Part shown: in pieces, positions 1 to 11,782 of the stretch
Layout of the letters: the number at the start of each line of letters is the position of its first letter
Numbering within the stretch: the stretch's first letter is position 1
DNA from: Stramonita haemastoma
Taxonomy: Eukaryota; Mollusca; Gastropoda; Neogastropoda; Muricidae
Assembly: GCA_030674155.1 (NCBI GenBank)
Contig: CM060323.1
Coordinates: 42,316,455 to 42,380,454 of the forward strand
DNA length: 64,000 bases
Direction of reading: 5' to 3'
Notes under the pieces: generated by a model
Told to the model about the DNA's origin: nothing
The model's database searches: none
Seen by the model: the letters and a program-made list of their open reading frames with translations, nothing else
Made by a program: the position numbers and the translations under genes

Positions 1-159
1 GTACACAGTGCATTTTTTCATGCTTAAAAAAAAACAACAACCGTGAAAACCAGCAAACCTGTTTCTGACTGGCGCTCTATTGAAAGATACTACTTGACTC
101 CGGAAGCTAAACCCTTATGTGTAACCTTAACAACTTTGGCAGTACAGTGTTTAGGTTTA

Positions 160-600
160 TTTATTTATTTTATACCCCTTTATTTCACAGCAGATTTCTT
201 TGTGTCAAATTCGGGCTGCTCTCCCCGGGAAGAGCACGTCGCCACAAGTGCAGCGCCACCCTTTTTTTTTTCTTTTTTTCCTGTCTGCAACAGTATTTTG
301 TTTCCCTATCAGAGTGGCTTTTTTTTCCTACAGAATTTTGCCCGGAACAAACCTCTTGTTGCAGTGGGTTCTTTTACGTGCACTTAATAATGATGTGTAA
401 CACACGGCACCTCGGTTTATCATCTCATCCGAAAGACTAGCACCCAGATCACACCACTCATGGTCTAATGGATGGGGGGGGGGGGGGGGGGGGGGGGGGG
501 GTTTGGGCCCAAACGGAATTCGAACCACCGCTCACTCCGACCCGTACTTTTCGCTTTCTAGACAGGCGCGTTTCCTTCTAACCACCTATCCACCGGTTCT
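160..600 (-). mobile_element. SINE-like family C, copy 1
   Basis: The minus strand carries, from head to tail, GGTGGATAGGTGGTTAGAAG, GTTCGAATTCCGTTTGGGCC, AGTCTTTCGGATGAGATGAT, AAAAGAACCCACTGCAACAA, GCCACTCTGATAGGGAAACA and a GGGAGAGCAGCCCGAATTTG end. A poly-G run of about 28 sits where other copies have only a few C. The head is tRNA-like, but the order of boxes is imperfect. Confidence 0.85.
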
Positions 601-670
601 GGGAATGAGAGAGAATAAGACATGAAGTAAAATCAGCCACTTGGGTTGGGGCAGAAATAGAACTAACTGC

Positions 671-712
671 ATGAGTGAGTGAGTGAGTGAGTGAGTGAGT
701 GAGTGGGTGAGT
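671..712. repeat. (GAGT)n
   Basis: A tetranucleotide repeat of about ten units, with one GGGT variant. Confidence 0.95.
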
Positions 713-954
713 CACGGAACAGGAATCCTGCCACATTGTTTAGAAAACGGGACCTCTCCCCAAACAAGTGGCGGTGTGTGTTTTCATACCATGATTTATG
801 CCCCGGCTCCCATGAGTGGTCAGTGTGCTTAGCAAGATCTAGCTAGCTAGATTTACTGGGCAGAAGAAAAATTAGTAGGGTTTGCCTCAGGTCATTGGGC
901 GTGGGGAAAGATTTCTTGGCCTTTTTTTCTGATTTTTTTTTTATTTACTATCTT

Positions 955-1028
955 CTGTTCACTGTTCATAGTCATAGTCTGTTCACTGTTCATAGTCATA
1001 GTCTGTTCACTGTTTTCTAGTCATAGTC
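955..1028. repeat. 24-bp minisatellite, three copies
   Basis: The unit CTGTTCACTGTTCATAGTCA plus TAGT is repeated three times. The third copy has a small substitution and insertion (TTTCTAG). Confidence 0.95.
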
Positions 1029-1897
1029 TGTTGTTTTTGTTTTGATTTTTTTTTGGGGTTGAATTAAACAAACATTGTTTTCGTTCAGAACAAATTAGTA
1101 GTAGTACCAAATACATGAAAATGAGTACCAAAAAAAGCAATGCTTTAAATAATTATGAGTACTCGAGCATTTCTGTGCAAGAAATGAACAAAATCGTGTC
1201 AGAGTCTGTCTGTTTGTTTGTGTGTCGTTGTTGTTGTTAAAATGTTTTTTGGCGTTATAAGTTTGTCATGATAGACTATATGGCGGAGTGGATAAGAGGG
1301 CTTGGTTTCAATACCATGGGTCCATGTATCTGGGCATGGGGTCTTGTGAATTAAGGGCGGTGGGGGTTTTGTTTGTTTGTGTTGTTTTTTTTTTAAATAC
1401 AGATATTGAGTCCTGTTTCAACCGCACAAACTTATTCGTGTCTTGATTTTCTTCATGCGTATTAATCAATCAAACAATTAATTAACAAATCGATCTCTTG
1501 ACATAGATGGTCCCTCGGAGGGGCGCGTGTTGGTTGTCAGTAATAACAGGTTGTTATTATTATTATTATTACAACAATAACAGGTTATTATTATTATCAT
1601 CATTATTATTTCCTTTAGTTCCTTTACAGTTTATTTTGTTGTTATGAGTTGTAACAATGTTGGAGCTAAACATTTTTTGGTTGAGGTTTTCTTGGCTGTA
1701 CTCTGCTTGTTTGAATGCTGCTTCATTTTTGTTAGTTTGTCTGGAGTTTTTTTTATGTGTTTTTTAAGTTTGTTTTTTTTTTGTTTTTTGTTGTTGTTTT
1801 TTTTACTAGATAGGTGGCTTAATGGAGAGAAAAAAAAGCGAATTTATTGCTTACTCAATGTACCATCTGGAAATAAAATGTTGACTTTGATTGATAG

Positions 1898-2060
1898 ATT
1901 TATTTATTCCTTTTTTATATCGAGGATAATGGAATAAGCACTCTTGTGCTTTTTCTTTTTTTACATCCAGTCCCCGTGTGTATGCAGTTTTGTGAATGTC
2001 ATCTGTTCTCACTGGCACACAATGGCCTACTCTTACGAAAAGCGGAACAGGATTTAAACT
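1898..2060 (-). mobile_element. SINE family A, copy 1 (3' part)
   Basis: Reading the minus strand it ends with the family A tail: GGCCATTGTGTGCC-like, then CATACACACGGGGACTGGAT, an A run, GCACAAGAGTGCTTATTCC and ATTATCCTCGATATAAAA. Head and middle are absent. It lies 140 bp from copy 2 in opposite orientation. Confidence 0.8.
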
Positions 2061-2201
2061 TTGACTTTGACAGTGTGTTCTCCAGACTGATCTGTCTTCA
2101 GCCTTTGGCAGTAACACAGCCATGTCCAGTCCGATCCATTCTTTTCAAGACGTTCTGCATCCAGCTCTTCCTCTCTCTCTGCCTCTACACCTTCCTACCG
2201 G

Positions 2202-2565
2202 GGACGGGATAGCCGAATGGTCAGAACATTGCGCTGGCAATTTGAGGACCGGAGTTCGATTCCCGGTGGAGGGGATTTTTCTCCTGGAGTTAACTAACAT
2301 CAGTGCTGACTCCAATCACCTCAAAAAAGTCTTTCGGATGAGACTGTAAACCGAGGCCCCGTGTGCGAACGCACAAAGAACATCTTGCGCCACACATTAA
2401 ATCCTGTTCCACTTTTCGTAAGAGTAGGCCATTGTGTGCCGGTGGGAACAGATGACAAAATTTACACAACTGCATACACACGGGGGACTGGATAAAAAAA
2501 AGCACATGAGTGCTTATTCTATTATCCTCGATACAAAAGATTAAAAATAAATAAATAAATAAAAT
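2202..2565 (+). mobile_element. SINE family A, copy 2 (full length)
   Basis: This copy has a tRNA-like head, with A box TAGCCGAATGGTCAGAAC and B box GAGTTCGATTCCC. A body unrelated to tRNA follows (CTCCTGGAGTTAAC, AGTGCTGACTCC, TCGGATGAGACTGTAAACCG, GTGTGCGAACGCAC, AAGAGTAGGCCATTGTGTGC). The tail is an ATTATCCTCGAT segment and (AAAT)n. It was copied by RNA polymerase III and a LINE partner, as is general for such SINEs. It is the best reference copy in the window. Confidence 0.9.
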
Positions 2566-2867
2566 CCCACCAGCGTCCCCTTGTAGAATAGTATTTATTA
2601 GTAAGAGAGGTGGGGGCGTGGCCAAGCCACACTAACTTCCCTCTCTTTTCGTGTGTATGGGCATGCAGAGGATTAAATATGCATGTGAATAATTTAAGAT
2701 CCCGTAGTTCATGTCAATTTTCGACAGGCTTCAGGAGCACAAATGTACCCAGCATGCACCTTGTCTATGGAGAGGGATGGTCTCCGACTATGTTCAGCTT
2801 ACCTAAAAGATGCGGCTTGAAAAATGTAGTACAGAGCCCCAAAGATACTTCGCAGAATGATTCCATT

Positions 2868-3034
2868 TTTTTCTATTTATTCATCTTTTATTTCCAGGAT
2901 AATCGAATAACATTCAAGAACTTTTTTTTTTTTTTTTTACATCCGGTCGCCATATGCATGGCGATTTTACCAATTTTATTGACTGTTTGCGCCTGCACAA
3001 AAATGCCTATTCTTCCGAAAGGGGGAAAACAGGT
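2868..3034 (-). mobile_element. SINE family A, copy 3 (decayed 3' part)
   Basis: The order matches the family tail (AGGATAATCGAATAAC, poly-T, ACATCCGGTCGCC, GCCTATTCTTCCGAAA) but with many substitutions. It is an older insertion. Confidence 0.65.
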
Positions 3035-3619
3035 AATCATAATATTGCTTATAGCCCTATAGACCACGAAAGCCATATCAGGGCTGTCACCTCATTCAGT
3101 TCCAGAGGCTCCAGTAACTTTCAACTTCAGGTTCAAAACCAACACTTCCTAATAATACATTCAAATATCTCACACCGTCCATCTGAGAAAAAAAAAAAAA
3201 ACAACAACATTGAATTACACAATGCCTGAATTATTTCATTTCATAAGGCAAATAAACCATACTGTGCTGAGGACGCCAGCTATTCCGTTTGATTTATCAT
3301 CCCCCAGATAACCAAAAACGTGAGGAAGAATAACAAACATGTTACAGTACAAAACCATACATAAAAACTGCCACATGGGCGAGTACCACTGCAGAATGAA
3401 CATTCTGTGCCCATCCCAGTGTCTAAGTCTCACTACCTGGTCGCCAGAATAAAACAAACAAACAAACAAACAAAAACAAAAAACCCACACAGGCAGAGTG
3501 TCATATAATGAAAACAGAAAATGCTTTGAAAGAGTTGCTTAAAAAAAGACAAGAAAGTGGACTGGGAAGGCAGAAAATAAGCACAAGAAAGTATAGAAAG
3601 ATAAGGAGAAAGACAGAAA

Positions 3620-3621
<2 letters not shown>

Positions 3622-3664
<43 letters not shown>

Positions 3665-3795
3665 GAGAGAGAGAGTGAGAGAGAGAGGAGAGAGAGAGAG
3701 AGAGAGAGAGAGAAGTGGAAATGTCTAGCACAGAATTTCCAGAAGGTGGGGACGCAATTCATACTGAAAGAGCCCCCCCCCCCCCCCCCCCCCCC
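3622..3795. repeat. (GA)n tract and poly-C
   Basis: An interrupted GA repeat at 3622-3713 is followed by a 23-base C run at 3773-3795. Confidence 0.95.
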
Positions 3796-4369
3796 ATCCC
3801 CACGGTGCAGGGGGATCAGGTTCAAACATTACATCCAAACAGGAAATGTGCTTCATCATCAAGAACGTGACCACACAAAGGGCATGGGAACTGTGTGGAC
3901 GTCTCCGGTTAAAACCCTCTTTTATCTACATCAAAACTAAACGTTCTTCATCGAAATCTTGCATAATGGAGTCAGTGCCATTTATCAGTGACAATTCGAA
4001 GATAATTTTCAGTCTGAAATGCACACTTAAACGAAAAAAAAAAAAAAACCCAAAGAAACAAACAATCAAAACAGCAGCATTTATTTTTGTTTTCCATCTG
4101 AGTGCCAGTTTTATTTAAATGAATAAATGAATATGCCTTGAAGCTTTTATTCAAAATATAAGTATAGATTTTGCTGAGGATGCTATAGAGGGCTACTCAA
4201 CAATAATTGTCAGCTTTAGTAGTGTCATCTTTTATTTGTAAATAGGAATAATGATAGTCTTGGCCCACTGTAAAGGGAATGCACTCCTTTCAAAAAAACA
4301 TGCTGAAGAGTTGAGTCAGGAAGATAATAAATGAGTTAGTATTTTTTAGCATTTCGCCCATTATTTGGT
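3796..4369. other. Intergenic, nothing recognised
   Basis: AT-rich sequence with short open frames lacking coding character. The retrotransposon fragment begins at 4370. Confidence 0.5.
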
Positions 4370-4850
4370 CAGGGTTGGCATTTTTCCCTGTTTTTAAACG
4401 TTGGGTACCGACGGTTAACTTCATTTTCTTGTGATAGGGTTATATCAAACAATGGTTCGAATTCCTTATCTTCTTCCACTACATGTATGTCCACCTGTGT
4501 TATGCTACCATCTGAAGTGTTAAGCACCTTTAATAAGGGACCAAACCATTTTTGAATAAACATGTTATTATATAGACTACCAGAGTCTTTTGATTCACAA
4601 ACCTTATCATAGACCAAAAATGCTTTAATGTCCTTAAGAGAAGTTTTTAGCTTATCTAGTATGTTCAGTACGAATTCACCTTTTATCAGTTTTCCTTTAT
4701 TTGATATATTCTTTTCCTGCTGTAATGTATAACTCCCTTTTTTCTATTTTATCATGATTTGTCTGGCATCTTTCTAGCAACCTCTTTACCTCTTGCTTCT
4801 TGTGTTTGCATTCAGTATCAAACCAGTCATTACATTTCTCTTTTTCCCCT
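4370..4850 (-). pseudogene. Non-LTR retrotransposon ORF2 fragment, broken
   Basis: Translated on the minus strand in shifting frames, the region gives KEKCNDWFDTECKHKKQE, then a basic stretch, then KDIKAFWSM (after a shift), SGSLYNNMFIQKWFGPLLKV and an acidic stretch. The pattern of WFD-x-C, then D-x-K-x-FW, then W-F-x(4)-L is what one sees between the endonuclease and reverse transcriptase of LINE-type ORF2 proteins. Stops and shifts show it is dead. No catalytic FADD-like motif is in the window, so family assignment is not possible. Confidence 0.5.
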
Positions 4851-5244
4851 CTGCCAACATTTCACCCATGCAAAGCAGCTGCCCCACATAAGGCATTACT
4901 TTATCAAATATTCCACACGCCCAAGGCTGTGTAACCACCAGGCTGCACCCCCCCCCCCCCCCACCCCCCACCCCCCATTGTTCTCATTCCAATTCACCTC
5001 AGATGTGTGCAGTTGACCTTTTGCACCCATTACTGACAACTGTTGAATGCAGTGTAACTAACTGCTGACATCCATTAGTGACGGGGGTTTCTTGCAGTTG
5101 AACTTTCGATATCCATGAAAGATAGCCATGGCCATCACTGCCATTATCCACTGACATTTCTTTCCATGGAAAATCAACTTAATGGTGCAAACAAGCAACA
5201 GCTTTTGCATCTTTCAGAGAGTGCATCACCAGGCCTGCTAATGG
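4851..5244. other. Intergenic with poly-C
   Basis: A C-rich run (4947-4976) is followed by sequence in which short phrases such as TTAGTGACGGGGGTTTCTTG occur once. Nothing is recognised. Confidence 0.5.
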
Positions 5245-5452
5245 GATTCTAGTTACAGTGCTTGATTTATCATCTTTTGGGCATCTGCCCACAGGGCCTT
5301 GGTTTATTATAGTCTCATCCAAAGGACAATGACATTTAGCCCCATTTCCTCATCAAACTGGGAAGAAAGGGCAAGGTTAAGAATCGAACCCAGAACCTTG
5401 CAGTTTGCTTGTTAGGCAGGCGAACATCTGAACTGTCCTGTCACCTCTCTCC
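5245..5452 (-). mobile_element. Decayed tRNA-headed element
   Basis: On the minus strand a tRNA-like start (GACAGGACAGTTCAGATG, CGCCTGCCTAACAAGC, GGTTCTGGGTTCGATTCTTA) is followed by CCTTTGGATGAGACTATAAT, a middle motif like those of families A and C. It is too diverged to assign to one of them. Confidence 0.55.
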
Positions 5453-5701
5453 TTAAGGCAGTGCTTTGGGTACTTTGATAAGTCTGGTCTGGCATTTCTT
5501 TCTGGTTATGCTATGCACAAAGTTGCTACACAGACCAAACCATGACATGAATTGGGGGATCTTTAACGGGCACATTTGGTCTTCTGTGTGTATTATTATA
5601 TATATATACACACACAAGGAAATTAAGGTACTGGCAGGTCGAAGTTGGCCTGAGGGATGGTAAAAATACCCATCCTTAATCACCAGACATCACCATCGAG
5701 A

Positions 5702-5817
<116 letters not shown>

Positions 5818-5993
5818 ACCCGTCTATTTTGAACAGTTCTCCATTGACTTTTACACGAGTGCTAATGCCTTCAGGGGGTTACTGATCACCAGTGTTGATC
5901 TTCATGATAATTATTATGAGCTGACTGAGAGTTTCCCTATCTACAAACGAAAAAAGGATCTATCGACTATTGTCTCATGAAAAATGCGTAGTG

Positions 5994-5996
<3 letters not shown>

Positions 5997-6057
<61 letters not shown>

Positions 6058-6066
6058 CTCTCTCTT
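5997..6066. repeat. (TC)n
   Basis: An interrupted TC tract, followed by a GGGGGGGGGG run at 6089-6098. Confidence 0.95.
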
Positions 6067-6097
6067 TCGGGGAGGAGGGTGACTTTGGGGGGGGGGG

Positions 6098-6215
6098 GAT
6101 GCTATTCCCTAACCAGGGCAAGGGCCGAATGAAAAAAAAAAAGTATGTAAATGCTTACTCTGTTACCTGGAAAAATAAAGATTATTCATTCATTCATTCG
6201 TTCATTCATTCATTC
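6098..6215 (+). repeat. Retroelement tail ending in (ATTC)n, copy 1
   Basis: GCTATTCCCTAACCAGGGCA, an A run, GCTTACTCTGTTACCTGG, AAAAATAAAGATTATTCATT and then (CATT)n. It shares all blocks with the copy at 24.9 kb. Confidence 0.65.
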
Positions 6216-6230
6216 TCTGTGTGCCCCTGG

Positions 6231-6231
6231 G

Positions 6232-6297
<66 letters not shown>

Positions 6298-6302
6298 CAC
6301 AC

Positions 6303-6354
<52 letters not shown>
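6231..6354. repeat. (TC)n(AC)n compound microsatellite
   Basis: TC units turn into AC units with CACACCACACAAC interruptions at the junction. Confidence 0.95.
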
Positions 6355-6356
<2 letters not shown>

Positions 6357-6359
6357 CAC

Positions 6360-7649
6360 TCCCCCTCACCCCAACCTTCTTCACATACAGGCTTTAAATC
6401 AGAAGGTACTTAAAAAATTTGTTGTTCCAGGCCAAACCAAACTTGCGTAAGTACCCAACCGTGATCAACTTCAGAACAGTAACATTACCTATATGACAAC
6501 AACACCCACCCCCCACCCCCCACCCTCCACACACACACACCCTACCCCACTCACACTTCCACCCAAAATCTTCAGGTATACGTGCGAAAAGGAAGACATA
6601 GTAAGCTGTGAAACGGAGGTGTTTTATTGTACCGTACCGCCATACATAGAACAGAGTGCTTTCTTTGTATGTAGGCCTACACCTTACCAACAAGGGGTAC
6701 AGAAGATTTCGTCACAACGCGCGTCTACTTTTAGCAAAGTCGTAATGTGAGTGAAAGCCACTTCCCTACCAGGTTTAACTGAATAGCGTCAGTTGCTTGA
6801 CCCACGTCACATTGTTGACTTTCTTCTTTCTTTCTATTCGTGCAGCTGTCCTTGTTTTCTTTCACTTCGTGACCTCAGGGAGTGAATTGACGTAACTGGC
6901 TGATGTGACGTCATGGCATCATACGATAGGGCCTAAAGGAGGATCTTTCTATTCTAAAGACATGTGTTACGTGGCGAGAGAGGCAAGAGTGGCGAGGTTT
7001 AAAATAGGATGTTATATTTTATTTATTCAGGATTGGGGCTGGAGTGACTGGATCAGCCCATATTGATATAGTGCAGTCATACGTGTGTGATATATGATGA
7101 TGTGTGATGATGATGATGATTATGATGATGATGATGATGATGATGAGTCAATGTGCGCTATGTACTTGTGTTGGATTACATAAGGTTTATTCCTTAAGCA
7201 TGGAGCAGATAATTATAAATTTATAACGTGAAGTACATAATCAGCTTAGCAACAACACAAGCTGGTCGCCGATATTTGTGCTCAAACACAAGGTCAGTAT
7301 TCACATGGCGGTTAATGACCCCTTCAACGACAAGAAAAGAAGACCTATGGGGAAAAAAAAAAAAAAAAAGACTGAATAAAACGAAAACTGCACTAACATT
7401 CACAAACATGGAAGAAACCTGAAGAAGATTTTGAATAAACCGAAATTTGCTCTGCCAGACACTTGGGTGTTGTGTCTTTTACTTGTCTGCTTTTGTAAAC
7501 AATAAAACAATTTGACAATCTTCCCCAAAAGAAGGGCCCTTTAAATAAATTTGAAGCAAACTGGATTTTGTGTGGTTTGTTTTTTTGTTGGTTTTTTTTT
7601 TTTTTTTTTTGGGGGGGGGGGTCTTTTTTTTCTTTCTTTCTTTCTTTCT
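6360..7649. other. Intergenic, mostly unique
   Basis: Contains a C/A-rich stretch (6500-6560), an isolated TGACGTCA at 6906-6913, (GAT)n at 7095-7146 and homopolymers near 7350 and 7590. No gene is seen. Confidence 0.6.
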
Positions 7650-7750
7650 TCATTCAGTTTCTTCGAGGATAATGGAATAAGCTCTTATGTGCTTTTTTTT
7701 TTTACATCCAGTCCCCGTGTGCATGCGCTTTTGTCATCGATCCCACCAGC
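7650..7750 (-). mobile_element. SINE family A, copy 4 (tail fragment)
   Basis: The tail motifs are present: CGAGGATAATGGAATAAGC, a poly-T and ACATCCAGTCCCCGTGTGC. The copy breaks off at an AC-rich stretch near 7750. Confidence 0.75.
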
Positions 7751-7956
7751 ACACACACACCCTGGGTTAAAAGCCAGTATCCTTTGCTGTTCCACATGTC
7801 CTTTTTTTTAACTTTTTTTTTTTTTTAGTTCAGATTTTCCTGTCAACAGCTACGATGTGATAGAATCACATAAATATGTAGCCTCGGGAGTACTGAATAG
7901 GGAATCTTTTGTTTTCCGACTGCTGTTGTGATGGACATGAATGGTTGAGCATGCAT

Positions 7957-7960
<4 letters not shown>

Positions 7961-8010
<50 letters not shown>

Positions 8011-8042
8011 CTCTTCCTCTCTCCTCTCTCTCTCTCTCTCTC
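7961..8042. repeat. (TC)n
   Basis: An interrupted TC tract with CTCCTCTTCC breaks. Confidence 0.95.
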
Positions 8043-8258
8043 GCCAGGAACATATGCAAATTGTTAAGAAATGAAAAAGCTAAAGGGGAGAAAGAAGAGA
8101 AGAAAAAGAAAATAACAGAAGTTAAGGACAAGACAGACAGATAACACACACACAAACAAACAAACAGCAGGATGCATGATCAGAGCATGGAAAAAGTATT
8201 TTAAAAAATCAAAACAAAACACAACCAAAAAACCCATAAAATCAAATCAAACCACATT

Positions 8259-8414
<156 letters not shown>

Positions 8415-8715
8415 GAGAGGGGGTTCAAGGGGATTTCCCCCTGGAGTTAACATCAGTGCTGACTCCACTCCCCCAAAAGTAACCCGATGAAACTATAAAT
8501 TGAGGTCCTGTGTGCGAAAGCATGCAGAAAATCTTGCGCACACACGTTAAATCCTGTTCTGCTTTTCGGAAAAGTAGGCTATTGTGTGCCGGTGGGAACA
8601 GATGACAAAATTTACAGAACTGCATACACACGGGACTGGATGTAAAAAAAAAAAAAAGCACACGAGTGCTTATTCCACAATCCTTGATATAAAAGAATAA
8701 ATAAATGAATGAATA
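8415..8715 (+). mobile_element. SINE family A, copy 5 (5' truncated)
   Basis: It begins in the GTTCAAGGGGATTT region after a (TC)n(AC)n tract and runs through CTGGAGTTAACATCAGTGC to the A-run, GCACACGAGTGCTTATTCC and an (AAAT)n tail. The tRNA head is missing, apparently replaced by the microsatellite. The tail leads directly into another (AC)n array. Confidence 0.85.
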
Positions 8716-8720
8716 AATAA

Positions 8721-8756
8721 CACACACACACACAGACACGCACGCATGCACGCACG

Positions 8757-8826
<70 letters not shown>
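8721..8826. repeat. (AC)n with GCAC variants
   Basis: AC units with a GCACGCACGCAC block (8739-8760). It follows a SINE tail. Confidence 0.95.
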
Positions 8827-8834
<8 letters not shown>

Positions 8835-8971
8835 GTCTTATGCTGAGTTTGTTTTCTCTGTTTCCTTTCGGCAAGATTGTTTTCTGTTTGTCAAATTTGT
8901 TTCAGGTCCCACCCTCCCTCCACCCCCCATTCCCTTGTAAGTCTAATATCACCAAGCATAAAATCAAATTG

Positions 8972-9057
<86 letters not shown>
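8972..9057. repeat. (AAC)n(AC)n
   Basis: A trinucleotide CAA tract passes directly into a dinucleotide AC tract. Confidence 0.95.
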
Positions 9058-9061
<4 letters not shown>

Positions 9062-9524
9062 CAACGGCGGATGCAGTCACATCCGGATATGTGACTATAG
9101 ACAGTTAAGCCTGCAGTGTTTGAGAGACAGACAGACATACGGTAATAGACAGACAATGACAAATACAAATGATTCTTTTTTTTCGTTTTTCCAAGGTTAT
9201 AAACATTGGTTTCATCGCTATTTTTCCTATCTGATAGTATTCTTTTTAATGCTATTTACCCCCAAAATGTCTATAACCAGCAATCAGCCCATAACTGTCT
9301 AAAAACAATGTACAGAAACTTCTGAGCTCTCTGTTGATTTATTTTATTAAATAATTTTTTTAAAGACCATATGTCCATACCCCCTAAAAATGATTCTGAA
9401 CAAATTAACAATACATGGGGAAAATATAATAACAACGTGGTAAGGCACACCTGTAAAAGAAAAAAACACACACAATAAAACCAATATGAAACAAAACCGA
9501 AGCCACAATTTTTAATACCTGCCA
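9058..9524. other. Intergenic, nothing recognised
   Basis: AT-rich sequence with a GACAGACAGACA piece at 9125-9137. No element or gene is recognised. Confidence 0.5.
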
Positions 9525-9825
9525 GGGGCACAGGATAGCTCAGTGGTCAGAGCACTCACTTTCCCCCAGTCAATGTTAAGCAGCAGCATCGAGCGTGGTT
9601 ACCAAGTGTATGGGTGACAGTTTGCACGCCTTGGATTTAGTACAGTTCCTCCAGTTCACCCAGCTGAAAATGGGTACCTGCCCTCTTTAGGGTCAGGAAG
9701 GTAAAGCAGCGAGGTAGAGGAGATGGCGCCGCCCTCAACATGCTGGCTCCTAGAGAAGCTGAGGTCTCTGAAGCCTCGCTCCCCTACGACCATACAGGTT
9801 ATGGGACACCTTTACCTTTACGGGA
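9525..9825 (+). mobile_element. SINE family D, copy 1 (tRNA/5S chimera)
   Basis: The head GGATAGCTCAGTGGTCAGAG is a tRNA A box. About 35 bases later a stretch matches the 5S rRNA internal control region: TTAAGCAGCAGCATCGAGCG, GTGGTTACCAAG, then ATGGGTGACAG (box C). The body has CACCCAGCTGAAAATGGGTA and ACCTGCCCTCTTTAGGGTCA. The tail is TATGGGACACCTTTACC. Confidence 0.85.
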
Positions 9826-10246
<421 letters not shown>

Positions 10247-10541
10247 GCCGCCGCGGTAGTCGAGTGGTTAGGGCGTTGGACTCGTAATCTAAAGGTTGCG
10301 GGTTCGATCCCAGCTGTCGGCTATGGCGTTGTGCCCTTGGAAAAGGCACTTTACGGCTATTTTCTCACCCCACCCAGGTGTAAAAGGGTACCAACCTTGT
10401 GTTGGGGGGTTAACCCTGCGATAGACTGGCGTCCTATCCAGGGGGAGTCTATGACTCTCAGTCGCTTAGCGCCACAGAAACCGGGATAAGCACCGGCCTG
10501 ATGAGCCTTAGGCTCGGGACAGACTTTAACTTTAACTTAAC
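10247..10541 (+). mobile_element. SINE family B, copy 1 (Thr-tRNA-like head)
   Basis: The first 75 bases fold as a tRNA: A box TAGTCGAGTGGTTAGGGC, anticodon arm TTGGA-CTCGTAA-TCTAA with CGT in the anticodon place, and B box GGTTCGATCCC. The body has GTGCCCTTGGAAAAGGCAC, a motif resembling shared central domains of invertebrate SINE superfamilies, and CTGGCGTCCTATCCAGG. The tail is TTTAACTTTAACTT. It sits inside an (AT)n array. Confidence 0.9.
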
Positions 10542-10543
10542 TA

Positions 10544-10618
10544 TATATATAATATAATATATACACATACATATATCTATCTATATCTATCTATCTATAT
10601 ATCTATATCTATCTATAT

Positions 10619-10684
<66 letters not shown>
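10544..10684. repeat. (AT)n, (TATC)n, (GT)n compound
   Basis: AT, then TATC/TATATC units, then a GT tract leading straight into SINE A copy 6. Confidence 0.95.
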
Positions 10685-10688
<4 letters not shown>

Positions 10689-10955
10689 CTTTTATGTTGC
10701 AGATGATAGAATAAGCGCTCGTGTGCTTTTTTGCATCCAGTCCCCGTGTGCATGCAGTTTTGTAAATTGTGTCATCTGTTCCCACCGGCACATAATAACC
10801 TACCTTTCGAAAAATGGAACAGGATTTAACTTGTGCGCGGGATGTTCTGCATGCGTTCGCACATGGGGCCTCGTTTACAGTCTCATCCATGGACTTTCGA
10901 GGAGAGTGGAGTCTGCACTTATGTTAACTCCAGGGGAAAAATCCCCTTGAAGGAG
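10684..10955 (-). mobile_element. SINE family A, copy 6
   Basis: This minus-strand copy has the tail (GATAGAATAAGCGCTCGTGT, GCATCCAGTCCCCGTG) and body through the GTTAACTCCAGGGG segment. It lies between a (GT)n tract on its tail side and degenerate GT repeats where the tRNA head should be. Confidence 0.85.
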
Positions 10956-10964
10956 ATTTGAACC

Positions 10965-11060
10965 TGTGTGTTGTGTGTGTGTGTGGTGTGTTGTGTGGTG
11001 TGGTGTGTTGTGTGGTGTGTGTGGTGTGTGTGTGTGTGTGTGTGTGGTGTGTGTGTGTGT
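10965..11060. repeat. Degenerate GT repeat
   Basis: GT units with frequent GGTGTG and TTGTG interruptions. Confidence 0.9.
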
Positions 11061-11445
11061 TAAAAGAAAAGTAGACAATAGGAAAGAACGTGAGTGTACA
11101 AGGGAAATGGTAATTGAAAAATGAAATATAAATGTTTAACATTCTTTGATATCTCTATTTCAAAGACTTGCCTATATCATCAAGCGTGATAATGTATTAG
11201 GACAACTGAATGCACGTAAAGATAAACGGAACGACTGTATTAAAGGTAAATGCACGTACTTGCCTCCTGTTGACACATGCGCATGCATAACAACAAGCAT
11301 ATATATAACATGGTTTCACTCTATTGATTAGCACATGAGACTGTTTGCATCAGATGACTAATGATGATGAAGCATTAATCTACACATCCATTGCAATTTA
11401 GACCTTTTTTTCTTTAGATTTTTTTTTTTTTTACGCACAATGCAG
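11061..11445. other. Intergenic, nothing recognised
   Basis: Unique AT-rich sequence. No gene or known repeat is seen. Confidence 0.5.
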
Positions 11446-11495
<50 letters not shown>

Positions 11496-11720
11496 AAGAG
11501 AGAGAGAGAGAGAGAGATTTGATTAATTGATGATTGATTGATTAAATTTCTTTTATACGAGCATAATGAATAACACTTTGTGCTTTTTTAATCTCCTGTT
11601 GTATGCTGTTTTGTATGTATTTTTCCACCGCACACATGGCCTACTCTTACGAAAGCGAACAGATTAGGCGCAAGATGTGCGGCGTCGCACACGGCCTCGT
11701 TTAAGTCCACCGAAGAGATC

Positions 11721-11782
<62 letters not shown>

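Larger units (their letters stand above)
601..1897. other. Intergenic stretch without genes
   Basis: Apart from the GAGT and 24-bp repeats and an ATT/ACA-rich stretch at 1545-1610, this is T-rich sequence in which I see nothing coding. Confidence 0.6.

Noticed and set aside
6906..6913. A CRE-marked promoter at 6.9 kb
   Set aside because: The TGACGTCA is perfect but no exon or open frame follows it.
10247..10322. A functional tRNA-Thr(CGT) gene
   Set aside because: The anticodon arm and boxes are good, but the acceptor ends pair poorly and the same sequence with a 220-base body recurs at 37698, so it is a SINE head.
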